A DNA stretch of 64,000 nucleotides from Leptidea sinapis (lineage: Eukaryota; Arthropoda; Insecta; Lepidoptera; Pieridae). The notes under the pieces were generated by a model. The model worked only from the letters and a program-made list of their open reading frames with translations. It had not been told where the DNA came from and did not search any database. The DNA lies in NCBI RefSeq assembly GCF_905404315.1, contig NC_066269.1, positions 10,362,501 to 10,426,500 of the forward strand. The letters are read 5' to 3'. The position numbers and the translations under genes are program-made. How positions within the stretch are numbered: the stretch's first letter is position 1; each line of letters begins with the position of its first letter. Below, piece after piece: positions 45,496 through 56,330 of this stretch.

Positions 45496-46351
45496 CAGGT
45501 TGTTCCACGGCTATTATTTATTTATTTATTACAGCTTTGACATTACAATGACTAAATAAAATAATGGTCCCACAAAACCATCAAGATGTTTTTTCCGTGG
45601 AATCTGAGCAATCTTAATTATAACATTTAGTAACTTAAATATTATGCCACATGGGGGGGAAGTATCTTAAATATTGTAGATGTAACATCTAACTGAAAGA
45701 ATACTTAATTTTAATTAAAAAAAAAAACTAAACTGCGTACATAGATTTTCAAATAATTGCCTGATCGTACTTACATGAGTAAAAAAATATCCTGTAGCTT
45801 TATCATACCGATCGAAAGGCTTCATCATAAGGTTTATTTTAGCTACAAAACATAGCATCTGCCATAAAAATATGACCATTAATTTTAAACATTTCATGAA
45901 AAATTTTGTTCACAAAAATGAAAAACTGACATTACCGTTAGGACATACAACCAGGTGCGTGCATTAGTTTTCTAGTAAGGTAGGCACTGTGGATCTAACT
46001 AGTCGTAGTTGAGCTTTGGAATAAGCAAAGATTGTGTAGTAGACTGTAGGTGTTTAGTATCTAGCGTAAGGAAAAATTTTATGAGTGGATGTTAAATAGA
46101 TGTTTGGTAACAAAATAACGGAACCAAATCAAATTAAATCGAGGTAGGCACTGCCTAATTGCCTGTATGATATGCACGTCCCTGCATACAACTGACATCA
46201 ACATATTTTTTTTTTTGGTATTTAGTTAAAAATCTATTAATGCAGTTTAAATTGTTTTTTAAACTAAAATAAAGTCTTCTTTCACTAAAATGTTACATCC
46301 ACAATATTTAAGGTACTTCCCCTCCATGTGTCATAGCGGTGGGACACCCTG
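45496..46351. mobile_element. TA-flanked MITE with long subterminal inverted repeats
   Basis: The left end is TA|CAGGTTGTTCCACGGCTAT. The right end read inward is TA|CAGGGTGTCCCACCGCTAT. Further in, CCACATGGGGGGGAAGTATC, TTAAATATTGTAGATGTAAC and TGAAAGAATACTT at 45649-45707 match the right arm at 46270-46340 inverted. About 125 bp (from about 45515 to 45645) that lack a counterpart interrupt the left arm. A hAT-like MITE sits inside. The TA duplication suggests the IS630-Tc1-mariner superfamily. Confidence 0.75.
45944..46192. mobile_element. hAT-like MITE, copy 1, with 8-bp target duplication
   Basis: The element is 45952-46184 (233 bp). The duplication CATACAAC is at 45944-45951 and 46185-46192. 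The left end CAGGTGCGTGCATTAG and the right end, read inward, CAGGGACGTGCATATCATAC are inverted, with AGGTAGGCACTG/AGGCAGTGCCTACCT inside. The 8-bp duplication and CAGGG start are typical of hAT transposons. No transposase. Confidence 0.88.
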
Positions 46352-46849
46352 TATAATTATTCTGTGACAGCAGATAACAGGATGGTAGCCACAACAAACA
46401 ATGTCTTCATGCACAGAACGTGACTCTGTGCTAAAGACGGGGATGTTGAAGTGAAACCAGCTTAAAGGCTACAGAACCAACACTTTATATAATTAAAACA
46501 GTAAATAAGGTACGATGAAAGCTCTTTATCTTTTATGTGGCCCTGGTATATTACATATACCTGGTATATATAATACATTGTTATTGACTTCAAAAAAAGG
46601 TCCTAAATCAAAATTAATAGAATAAAAATAAAATACAATAAATAAACATTTTATACTGTTGCTTCTCAATATATTCCCGATACTGTTATGTATGTAGGTA
46701 TGTATGTATGTTCATAGGCACATTAGCTATTGAATTTTGAACCATTGTAGACAAAACCTTAACATGTTATACACAGGTAATACACCCAAACCTTAGTTGT
46801 TTATAGTTTATCGCGAACAGAGACTCTGACCGACGCGGCGGAGTACTTC
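46352..46849. other. Stretch with no recognised feature
   Basis: AT-rich. It contains a TATG microsatellite near 46690-46715. Confidence 0.45.
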
Positions 46850-47330
46850 TAATTTATAAAATCATCGTGTACCAGTATTTGTTACCAAACTCCTCCAACC
46901 TAACCAACTCCTGTTCCGGCTGAACCGATTTGTATGAAATTTTGTGTGCCTGTAGGGTAGATCTGAGAATCGGCCAACATCTATTTTTCATACCCCGAAA
47001 TGACGGGTGAGACCCACCCCTAAATATATATATTTTTTTTCAATACTTTTTATTTTTATTTTATTATGATTCAGCATTGAAAAATACATACAACTTCAAA
47101 TTTTCGCTCTTCTACAATCTACAACTATTTTTGTATCGCGATTTTTATATTATTCTGTTCCATCCACAAAACCGCTATAGGGTTGCAAGATGACAATCGA
47201 ATACAATAATTATTGTAGTACGATATTTTTGGGGTCTGAGAATCAGTTGCATCAACTTTTTATACCCCATTTTTTTCTAAATTACTTTATACAGGCAACA
47301 CAACGTTTGCTGGGATAGTTGTTTTATAAT
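46850..47330 (+). mobile_element. Helitron-like or related dispersed element, diverged
   Basis: TCCGGCTGAACCGATTTGTA, GAAATTTTGTGTGCCTGTAG, GAATCGGCCAACATCTATTT and CATACCCCGAAATGACGGG are followed near 47295 by GGCAACACAACGTTTGCTGG. That end is like the GTTTGCCGGGTCAGCTAG ends of lepidopteran Helitron-like elements, but CTAG is changed. The 5' border is approximate. Confidence 0.5.
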
Positions 47331-47981
47331 ATGTAGTAAGTAGCGATCGAATATTGAAAGCTATCGTCAGATATATGTGTTAATAATTTATCTATATCGG
47401 TACAGAAAGACGACATTACACACATTACATAGGCCACCTAGTTAAGCATTAGCTAATTAAATTATTCCTTTTCAATGTCAATTATTGGTATTACGTGTGT
47501 AGTTTTGTACTAAGTATCTAAAAAGTTTAAGGGCAATCTCACCAACTGTTGTAGTGAACATTATTTGAAGCTGGTACTTTTTAGTTTAAAGTTACAAGTA
47601 GCGCACCTCACTTAGTTCAAAATGACACTGAATGTCAAAGTTTTACCAATACTTCGGAAAACTTGAGCTTTGAAGAGAAGAAGTCTTTTGAATAAACATT
47701 TACAACTACATTGTTTTAATTACAATATAATATGTAAAGCGATGTAACTAAAATTCACAAACGTCAATTAGGTACTCAATGACTTACACGAGTAAGTTAA
47801 AAAATATTACTCAAATTATTTATATGAAAATTACAAGAATTATTGAGTACAGTAGATGTATCAATCCACGGACAATGTATTTAAATAAAGGTATTATGTG
47901 ATATACATATATACATAATTATATCTACAAATATATTACTGTATATTATTAGCCGTTATATACCTACACAAAATTTACTTG
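47331..47981. other. Stretch with no recognised feature
   Basis: AT-rich. No gene or repeat match. Confidence 0.45.
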
Positions 47982-48382
47982 TTAGAGACCCCGCAAACTT
48001 TCGATTGGCCGATAGGCTGATAGTTTGGTTGAGTTCGGCTGTTAAGTGCGCACACTGGCCCGACTGAACAGTTGGGTCTGTGATGAGTGCGCACACTAGA
48101 CAACTATCGGCCGACAGTTTTAGGGACGATTCGCTATTAGTATTAAATCGGCTATTGATGAGTCTGGCCGACTAAACAATCGGTGGTGTGCGCGCCTAGA
48201 AGAGCGCTGTACTGATTTAACAGTCAGCCGATAGTTTGCTGACAATCGTGTAGCCCATCAAACTTTTTTGTCGGCCAATACCGAATCGTTATAATGTGCG
48301 CACTCTCATACATCTTCATACTGATTAAGAAACCAACCAAACTATCGGCCAATCAAAAGTCTGCAGTTTGCGGGGTCTCTTA
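47982..48382. mobile_element. PIF/Harbinger-like MITE
   Basis: Element 47985-48379 starts GAGACCCCGCAAACT and ends AGTTTGCGGGGTCTC, a perfect 15-bp terminal inverted repeat, flanked by TTA on both sides. The paired subterminal words GATTGGCCGATAG/CTATCGGCCAATC continue the symmetry, and GTGCGCACACT words repeat inside. A TTA duplication points to PIF/Harbinger. Non-coding, 395 bp. Confidence 0.85.
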
Positions 48383-49005
48383 ATGAAACAACTAAAACCG
48401 GTTTATAAAACTTATGAGATTGGAGAAATTATCTGTATAGTTTACTCTTAGACTCTACCACGAAATTAATATTTTATCAGGGCATATTCCATTTCAAATG
48501 TAAAAGAAACAAACCGGCAGTGACAAGAGGTAACAAGCAAGATTACAGTCGGATTGTAAATCTGTTCATATTTAAAGTCGGTTAAAAATATGGCGTTGAT
48601 CAGACAAACAGACTCTCAGTTATTTTAAATCATTTCCTCGCTGTCTTTGAAATTGTATCAATTTTGTGGAGTTTTCAACAATGTCGAGTTTACGAGTTGT
48701 ACTGGAACGTGACGTCGTTACAGTCAGCCGGATCGCGGGTTTTACAAGCGGTCTTGTTATTGTTTACTTACTCTTCAAGCGTAATAGCATTTGACACTTC
48801 AACTTATTTGAACAAAAGTTAGCTCAAATCATGACTGATATTTTCGAGCTTCCTCTCTTTAAATGTCAATAATGTTTTGAAAATTCATTTCTTCGGGCTT
48901 ATTTTTGATGAATGTATTACATTCATCCTGCTTCCGAAAGATATAGAGCTTTGAAGGAGTAAATAGAAATAAATTCTCTCAGTATACTTTTTTGCCAATA
49001 ACTGC
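48383..49005. other. Stretch with no recognised gene
   Basis: A short GTTCATATTTAAAGTCGGTT end at 48570 may be a diverged end of the repeat at 27060. Otherwise nothing. Confidence 0.4.
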
Positions 49006-49680
49006 CAACTGTTCAGTTCCGTGGTCACTTGGAAGGGAAGGCCAAACTGGCCTCTAAAAAGCTTGGTGTACTCAGTAAGGCGAGACAGTACTTCACTAAA
49101 AGCCACCGCCTGCAACTTTATAAGGCGCAAATTCGGCCTCACATGGAGTACTGTTCTCACCTCTGGGCGGGTGCTCCCAAGTACCAGCTTCTTCCATTTG
49201 ACCGCATACAACGAAGAGCTCTAATCATCGACGATCAAGTCATCTCCGATCGGCTTGATTCTCTAGCATTGCGTAGAGATGTGGGTTCTCTCTGCATCTT
49301 CTACCGCATTTATCACGGGGAGTGCTCAGAGGAGCTGTTCGGGTTGATTCCAGCGGCCGAATTCCACCATCGGACATTACGTGCAAAGTACCATCCGCAT
49401 CACGTAGACGTCTGGCATTCCACAACCGCGCGTTTTGTTCGAAATTTCTTGCCTCGCACAGCCACTTTGTGGATCCAACTACCGGTAGCGGTCTTCCCGA
49501 ACAGATACGACTTAGGGACCTTCAAGAAAAAAGCATACTCCCACCTTAAAGGCCAGCAACGCATTTCTGGACACACCTGTTGTTGCGGATGTCCATGGGC
49601 GGTTGCCTCACCTCTCCCCATCCCGTGAGCCTCTTGCCCGTTTGCCCCCTATCATATTAAAAAAAAAACTAAGAACTACA
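49006..49680 (+). pseudogene. Jockey-type LINE, C-terminal 200 codons and 3' start
   Basis: The frame 49029-49628 is open. The family match starts slightly upstream with QFRGHLEG (49014). In order it reads KLASKKLGVLSKARQYFT, LYKAQIRPHMEYCSHLWAGA, FDRIQRRA, SLALRRDVGSLCIFYRIYHG, ECSEELFGLIPAAEF, WHSTTARFVRNFLPRTATLW, and DLGTFKKKAYSHLKG before the stop. This is the whole post-reverse-transcriptase domain of Jockey/CR1-like elements. The catalytic domain is missing, so the copy is 5'-truncated. It is the best conserved coding fragment in the second half of the window and probably a fairly recent insertion. No target duplication was identified. Confidence 0.88.
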
Positions 49681-49859
49681 AGAACATTATTTAAAGATAA
49701 CGGGATAATAAAAAAAAATTGGCAAACGGTTGGCCCTAAAAACTTCCCACTATTTCCATACCTAAATAATATATAATTTGTGTTGTGTTGAGCTCTTCGA
49801 GCTCAAAGAGTTAGCTGTTCTATAAGTGTTTACTTATTTATATAAGTGGTAAAAGTTTA

Positions 49860-50030
49860 ATAAAACACATTTTTTTGAATTTTCAAACGGCCATAAGTTT
49901 TGAATGAATGAACCAATTTTCAAGTGGTTTCCGAGTTCGAGAAAGTTCGAAGTAATTCCGAAAAAACATGTTTTTCGGTTTTCTTTCGTCAACGATAACT
50001 CAAGAACGAATCAATGCAACGCATCGTAAA
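49860..50030. repeat. Dispersed repeat H, copy 2
   Basis: AGTTCGAAGTAATTCCGAAA, AAACATGTTTTTCGGTTTTC and TTTCGTCAACGATAACTC match 25285-25355 in the same orientation. Confidence 0.6.
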
Positions 50031-50344
50031 ACTACAATTCAGAGATAATTCTCCAGGACTGAATTAAAAAAAAATCTCTAAATAATATACATAGTCTAGC
50101 AGAGACAGTAATGCAATTTAAACAAAATGGTCTGTAAAAGTTAAAAAACGATTAAACAAATCGGACAAATACTGTACATACAGTTAGTTCTACTAAAAAG
50201 TTAGTTAATTCTATTAAAACATTAATAGTAGTAATTTTAACTATGTGAAACATTCTAAATATGCCATTTACACGTAGAAATGACGACATCTACAAACAAA
50301 CCAATGTTTTCTCATAACATATGATGTGACGTCATGATGGCGTA

Positions 50345-50480
50345 TATCATCTCCCGGACGTTTCGCGGTAATGCGGATTTATGTGTTCTGTCGCAGCATT
50401 ATAAGCTCCAATGAGTTTTGTTTTACTGCTTTTGACCGACATTAAAAGAGAAACATTTTTGGGGTTCTCAGCACAAAGGG
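50345..50480. repeat. Direct repeat G, copy 1
   Basis: It shares CCGGACGTTTCGCGGTAAT, CGGATTTATGTGTT, GCAGCATTATAA, CAATGAG.TTTGTTTTA and GCTTTTGACCGAC-like words with 51950-52080. No frame is shared. Class unknown. Confidence 0.65.
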
Positions 50481-51290
50481 ACAACGAATTCCATTAGTAT
50501 CATAATGAAGATGGCGACTGCTAACACAAGCTTACTCCCATATAGATTAGACAAGGTCTTGTATTTCATAAACATAAATGGACAAATGTTCAGAGAGTGC
50601 ATCCTACTTTATTTTCGCTACAATGTCGAGAAACAAGATGGCAAATTCCAAATTTTATAATATTTAAATATTGTCATAGTACATATTATGTTTCACATAT
50701 AAACACAAGCGACATTCTTTCAGTATTTGGGTCACGATTATGATATCTCGTGACCTGCAAGATGAGATCTATTGAACATAAATAGAGTAATACAACATTA
50801 TTATAGGATCGGAAATTCACAAGGGTCTTTTACCCTCTCAGAGTCTCAAATTTATGAATAATTTTTAAGACAACTTAAACTGCGGGTTCTAATAGCACAG
50901 TAAATTTAAAATAAAGTACGTGCTCAGATGGACTTCGTTTCGTTTCATTAAATTAATCCGTAGAGTATAGTTCTACTCAATTCTTTCATGCATGTTGTTT
51001 TAACCTTAGTACCTGAACCTGTTGCATATCTATGATGTGTAGGTAATACTTTATGTAAGTAAGATATCGTGATGGAATCGGTCATATAGCTATAGTTTTG
51101 TGTAATGGTGGCTGGTGATCGTATTAAATTATTACTGTAAATCTGAAGTATCTTAATCATCTATCTCAAATATATAACATGAGGCTTTTTACTGCTCCTC
51201 GATTCACTGAGGTTACCCATTACTAGTACTTATCTGCATATTGCCTTTCTAAATTTGGGCATAGAACCTTCATACAACGTAAGGATATTA
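50481..51290. other. 0.8 kb without recognised features
   Basis: AT-rich DNA between the two G repeats. Confidence 0.45.
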
Positions 51291-51292
51291 TC

Positions 51293-51490
51293 TTTTATTG
51301 CAATGCAGTGCCACTGAGGATTCTTGAAAGACCCAAAATTTCTGAGTGGCACTACAATTGCGCTCGTCACCTTGAGACATAAGATGTTAAGTCTCATATG
51401 CCCAGTAATTTCACTAGCTACGGCGCCCTTCAGACGGAAACACAGCAATGTTTACACATTACTGCTTCACGGCAAAAATAAGCGCCGGCG
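51293..51490 (-). repeat. Element A, copy 13 (both ends missing)
   Basis: The central 200 bp remain. The larger stem is AGTGCCACTGAG/CTGAGTGGCACT. One position has changed on both arms so that the pair is kept (G-C to A-T), while another is now mismatched. Confidence 0.88.
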
Positions 51491-51944
51491 AACTACATAT
51501 TATTCCATTCTCTGTCCCTCACTATATCGTTTAAAATCGCATGCTATAATTTATGTATTACCTAAGAAATCCTTACATTTATATTATGTCTATATTGAAA
51601 CAACTATATTTGACAACAGGCTAGTTCTCGTATTTAGCTAATTCTTACAGGTATACATCGTTCTTTGATGACTAGTTATAAGCCATTTGGATATACTGTA
51701 TCTCTTTCACTTAGAGATAATTATTATAAAAGTTCGTTTTTAAGATAGCAATTAATAAGTTTTTGTCCTTCCTTCTCAACAAGTGATTAAAAATTTAATT
51801 GTTAAACCAAATGTTTTTTATAAGTATATCTCAGCCTGATTATTTGAATTTGATGTGTGAAAATAATGAAAGTGTTTGAATGTATATTTTGTCACAAACG
51901 CACCACACTGGCACATCGCACAGTGTCGTAAAACATTGCGGACC
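51491..51944. other. Stretch with no recognised feature
   Basis: AT-rich DNA. Nothing was recognised. Confidence 0.45.
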
Positions 51945-52085
51945 GTAATCAACCGGACGTTTCACGGTAATTCGGATTTATGTGTTGTGTTGCAGCATTA
52001 TAAACCTCGCAATGAGATTTGTTTTAATGCTGTTAGACTGACTTCGAAATTGAAGTTATCTTTGCGGGATTGAGAGTTCCATGTT
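51945..52085. repeat. Direct repeat G, copy 2
   Basis: This is the partner of 50345-50480, about 1.6 kb downstream. Identity looks like roughly three quarters by eye. Confidence 0.6.
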
Positions 52086-52179
52086 AAGTTAACCATCAGT
52101 GTGTGTCACTCTGCGCTAAAGTACGAAAATATACCTAGGGACGCGCGTAATACGTACGATTAAGTAGGGGTACGATTGG

Positions 52180-52445
52180 CAGGGAAGAATTTCCCCATGG
52201 AAACAGTGCGTGGTTTTATTAATAACTGGCCTTAACGTTTAAAGGACTGTTTTGCAGCCAACGGAGACCACTTCGAATAAGCTTTTTATATTTTAAATTG
52301 TTTTAAGCTATTTTTTATATGTATTAAATAATAATATGTATTAAACTGTAAAATACACATTATAAAAATATTAATGTTATTTGCAATAGATTTTTTTTTT
52401 CATTGTTTCAGTACTTATGGCCAGACTATGTATAATAGATAATAG
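52180..52445 (+). pseudogene. Transposase C-terminus, related to 12890-13510
   Basis: The frame gives METVRGFINNWP, a stop where the family probably has Gln, then RLKDCFAANGDHFE and a stop codon near 52280. METVR is identical to the end of the remnant at 13310. About 150-160 bp further on, both loci have TATGGCCAGAC. The copy has only the last 30 or so residues and the trailer. Confidence 0.65.
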
Positions 52446-52759
52446 CGTTCTTTTCTCAATCGCTGAACGAGTAGATCGCACTGTCGGTAAGCTGGTTTAC
52501 TAATGTGTTATGAACCCGACACACCTACGAACTGGCTAATATCTGTAATTAATCTTTTTAGTTGGGTAGTTAAAGTAGCTATTTCTTTGGGTCTGTGTGA
52601 GTGATTAAGAACTAGTGAGACTTTTGTTACAACAAACCTTATTCTGTGCTTTAACTCCAATACTAAATCGCCTTAAATCAATCTTAGGTAGATTCGTAAG
52701 AGTAGGAGAATCGTAAACGAGAGATTATATTTTTGAAGTGAAAGTTCTTTATGTATTGA

Positions 52760-52990
52760 ATGATACTGAGCTGCTACGCTCGTAAAGTTCAGGATCAGTT
52801 CGAGCAAAATTTACCGGAGGTTATACATTATTGTTATAAATTAAGTGAAAATACACAGTGTTGGCCTCCCACAAGAAGGATCGATGATCTGGTCAAGATC
52901 GCACGAATACGTTTGATGAGGGCAGCGCAGGATCTCTGTCCCGCAGTGGACGTCTTCCGGCTGATATGATGATGAACTGAAGATATTTTC
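52760..52990 (+). pseudogene. LINE C-terminal fragment
   Basis: From 52870 the frame reads PTRRIDDLVKIARIRLMRAA, then QDLCPA. It resembles the RWxDDLVKxAGxRWMxAAQDR end of some insect non-LTR proteins. The ATGATGATGA after the stop also fits such 3' ends. Only the last 40 residues or so are present. Confidence 0.6.
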
Positions 52991-53211
52991 TTGTAAGATG
53001 TTAGTAAAATATAGTACCTACACGCCTACCAAACTAAATTTGAGCTCTAAACAATGCGTTAGTTAATAGAAAAATGGTAAAAAACGTCGCGCAAATATCT
53101 ACTTTGACGAATTTTTCTATGAAGAAAATTTTTTGTTGAACTTATTTCAGCTCTTGTTTAGTGATAATGAGAAATAGAGAAAAATAATAATTATTTTATT
53201 TATTTAAATCG

Positions 53212-53418
53212 ACTTTACTCACGATTCCGTCATCAGGGTGAGTGTCAGGAGTTCGCGGTAATGCCCTGTCTCGCACTACGAATTTGCGCTCACAGTGAAC
53301 GGCTTGACAGGACGGGGGGCGCGAGTTGCGTTCACCTCACTCACCCTGATGAAGTGCCGAATGGTCCTAAATCCGAAACTAATCGGTACTACCACCGATG
53401 AATCGAGAGTGAAGCCTA
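53212..53418. mobile_element. Probable MITE, about 207 bp
   Basis: The ends CTTTACTCACGATTC and, read inward from the right, CTTCACTCTCGATTC match at 13 of 15 positions. Inside, CATCAGGGTGAGTG pairs with CACTCACCCTGATG. No coding frame, and the target duplication was not resolved. Confidence 0.6.
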
Positions 53419-53473
53419 TTTATGTAAGTTAGGTTAATAATGTTTCACGAAAGCTTTAATAATTTAAAAATCA

Positions 53474-53664
53474 CTAGCTCGACGTTGCTCGGTTCATAAA
53501 AAAAACTTGCGGTTGGAATTTCGTAAAATCCGCTTCGTAAATTCTTAGCTGTCTTCTGGTGGGTGAAAGGAATATACCTACCAAATTTTAAATTTCTACG
53601 CCTTGTAGTTCCAGAGATGGTGATGAGTCACATAGGTGAAAATTTCTTATATATATCTCGGAGA
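53474..53664 (-). mobile_element. Helitron-like element, short
   Basis: On the minus strand the 3' end is AACGTCGAGCTAG|T and the 5' end is probably A|TCTCCGAGATATATAT. GGAACTACAAGGCGTAGAAA and GGTAGGTATATTCCTTTCAC lie in the body. The 190-bp size suggests a deletion derivative. Confidence 0.55.
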
Positions 53665-54865
53665 TTTATTTGGATTTAAAATCGTCACAAAAGGCGTCAC
53701 GGTGTTGGTATCCTCCATGTTGTTTAAAGTCGATCAATGCGCACAACCGGCGCGGGCGATAGCTTGAAGACGACTGCGACTTCTCAATGAGCGCTCTACT
53801 GATGGACAATAATAACTAACCTCAATCACGTCACCGACAGTGACGTACATAGTGACAACTTCAAACACAATTTGAAAGATGACGTTCGCCATCAGTTCAG
53901 CCCAATACACAGAGTAGAATATAATCATACAGGCCATATTACTTTTATATTCTAATTCTCCGACATAAATATATAAATTTATTATTGGACTTAGTACCTA
54001 CATTAATTACGAAAATAATATACCGCCCATCCAATAACTGACCGCTTGTAGTCGCACTTCACCTCGTTAGCCAAACAATGACGTGGCACGAACCGACAGA
54101 CCGTGACACCGACATATGTCTATCCGCAAGTCACCATCGAGATTTCAACGCACTCTCAAATGTTTAGGGATCCACTATAATAAATATTCGGGTTCCGTTA
54201 CTTAGAGTTAGAATGAAAGTTTGTACTCTGAGCATCAACTAAAGTTATCATTTAATATCTAATATCATTTAATATTGAATATCTAATCTATCTTTAGCGT
54301 ATATTATTTATATATATTTTATACTGAAAATAAAAGCAAAAAAAAAACAGTTAATGCCTTATGAGTACTTATAGTATATTACGCACCTAGGGAGAAAAGT
54401 AGGTCATTTTCAGCCGCGGAATATTGATGTATTGACAATCGCGGGTGGAAATGTCCTACTTATCTCACGTGGTGCGTGAACGATTTTTATGTATTTGTTT
54501 ATGTATAGGGACAAAAGTGGCAGATTCTCTCCCGGGAAGACGGCTATTGTCCCTCGTACCAGGGATTTAAAGCGAACTTTCATCAGGGTGGAAGAGAACA
54601 TATTTTTATTCGCATAGTGGCCATTTTGGAATTCTCACAAACACATTTTTTGCCAGAGTTTTAGCGGTTGAACTATTGAGGTTTATGAGACAGCCCGCTC
54701 AAACCGATAAAGTAATGGGAATCCAATTATTTACTTAACCATCACTTTCAAATGGAGCAAAAGTTTGCTTAAGAACATTAAAGCATGCAACGTGATGTGA
54801 CGTCACAATGTGGAGAGGAAGGAAGCTCAAAAGATGGAAGTTACGAGAGTAGCGCCTTGTGCTAT
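53665..54865. other. 1.2 kb without recognised features
   Basis: The 67-codon and 63-codon minus-strand frames at 53734 and 54410 show no domain. No repeat was matched. Confidence 0.45.
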
Positions 54866-54869
54866 ATTA

Positions 54870-55205
54870 AATTCATATATTTTTATTCAAAATCACTTAT
54901 TAAAAGTCAAAAACTACCACCCATTCCAAAACGAATGCCTCAGACCTGAGAAGAAAGGGCGCAACAAACTCACCGGGTTTTTTTTTCATCAAAAAATATG
55001 TTTACAAAGTAAAATTGTACAACTAAACTTATCTTTTAATAGCCTGAGGGCGGTCGCTCCATTTTCAATCTGTGGTATCATTAAGAAAGTCATTAATTTT
55101 ATAGTAACCTTTTTTAACAATTCTTAAGAATAATGTAATATTGTTTTTTTAAATTTTCTGGAATCGCCTGAATTGTTGTAACAGCCACCACAAGAGACTT
55201 AATAA
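54870..55205 (-). pseudogene. LINE family C, third copy
   Basis: The minus strand near 55105-55040 reads KKGYYKINDFLNDTTD, a stop, then KWSDRPQAI. The 3' untranslated words CTGAGAAGAAAGGGCGCAAC and AAACTCACCGGG match the copy at 16570. Confidence 0.72.
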
Positions 55206-55329
55206 CAATATCCAGACTTTAACATTAAGTATGTAGAATAACAAAACCAAGTGGCATTAATAGTAACGATATCAATTCATAACATTTAAGACAAAATCTC
55301 CTACTTGGTAGAGTCCCTGATGGGTATAT

Positions 55330-55455
55330 ATAAATTACTGGGCAAATGAGACTTAATCTCTTATCTCAAGGTGACCAGCGCAGTTGTAGTGCCACTCAGA
55401 ATTTTTGGGTCTTTCAATAATCCTGAGCGTTATCAATAAACATCAGCTGAACAAA
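55330..55455 (+). repeat. Element A, copy 14 (partial)
   Basis: AAATTACTGGGCAAATGAGA through AATCCTGAGCG, then ATCAATAAACATCAGCTGAA. Bases around the right arm of the larger stem are deleted, and the A-rich end is replaced by simple sequence. Confidence 0.82.
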
Positions 55456-55769
55456 TAAATAAAATAAAACAACACAACAACAATAAAAAAATTGGTCCAG
55501 CATTATCGTGCTGTCAGGCCGTTAAACGCTAGTATATTTTATGATGATACATTTCCTATCATTTCCGCAGTTGCATATTCTTACTGTACACCAATTTCGA
55601 TCAAGATCGGTCAAGCCGTTTAAGAGTTATATAAGCAGAACATTACAGATAAATTTAAATTTTGAGGTTTGATACACGGACTCAGTACATGACAGTGAGG
55701 CACCAAAACAAGCCGTTAAACGTGTAAATACATAGCCCCACGCATACACTTACACTAATACGAGCCGAT

Positions 55770-55910
55770 CGGCCGCCATTATGAGATTTGCCATTGTCTG
55801 TGATAGATCAGTTTGCGTCACAATAAAATATTTTAAAAATGCCGTCGTGCGTTGTGAAAAAGTGTAAAAACAATAACATAAAAGTATTTGGATATATGAT
55901 TATTTAAGGG
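55770..55910 (+). pseudogene. THAP-like start codon region, truncated
   Basis: ATG at 55839 opens a 22-codon frame starting MPSCVVKKCKNN. The MPSC followed by a second Cys five residues later is the usual start of a THAP zinc finger (C2CH), as in P-element-like transposases and THAP host proteins. The frame ends at 55907 before the CH pair, so only the first Cys pair is present. It may be an exon 1 or transposon 5' fragment. A LINE fragment follows immediately. Confidence 0.45.
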
Positions 55911-55918
55911 AGAAAAAA

Positions 55919-56330
55919 TTGTGTAACTGTATACCCCGGATTGACGCACTAGAAATGTGGTGTTGGAGACGAATGCTACGAGTATCTTGGACACAACGCC
56001 GCACAAACGTCTCGATACTTGAAGAGCTCAAGGTGAAAGAAAGGCTTTCATCTATAGTCAGAGCCCGTATCCTGAGATACTTTGGAAATATCACGCGACG
56101 TGGAGAGCATGCCATAGAGAGACTTGTTGTTCTAGGAAGGGTCAACGGCAGTAGGTCAAGAGGACGCTCCCCTATGCGCTGGACAGACCAGATCAAAGCC
56201 CTAACCAATACTCCCCTCAACACATGTGCCAGAGAAGCAACAGCCAGGGATAACTGGCGTAGAATCTTTCGTCGTTCGACGTGACCACGACTGCTCTGTC
56301 AAGAGTAATCCGACGAAGAAGAAGAATATC
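55919..56330 (+). pseudogene. LINE C-terminus (family D), copy 2
   Basis: The frame 55919-56284 is open. From 55940 it reads RIDALEMWCWRRMLRVSW, RTNVSILEELKVKERLSS, RARILRYFGNITRRGEHA, VLGRVNGSRSRGRSPMRW, and ends NWRRIFRRST. The DALEMWxWRRMLRxSW ... ILxYFGHIxRR ... GRSPxRW series is the common C-terminal domain of a lepidopteran endonuclease/reverse-transcriptase LINE. The catalytic domains are absent. The 3' region matches the copy at 33690-33735. Confidence 0.85.

Noticed and set aside
45715..45897. 60-codon frame inside the MITE
   Set aside because: AT-rich non-coding MITE interior with no domain.
50345..52085. LTR retrotransposon with diverged LTRs
   Set aside because: No TG/CA ends, primer-binding site, gag-pol frame or duplication could be seen, so it is kept only as a repeat pair.
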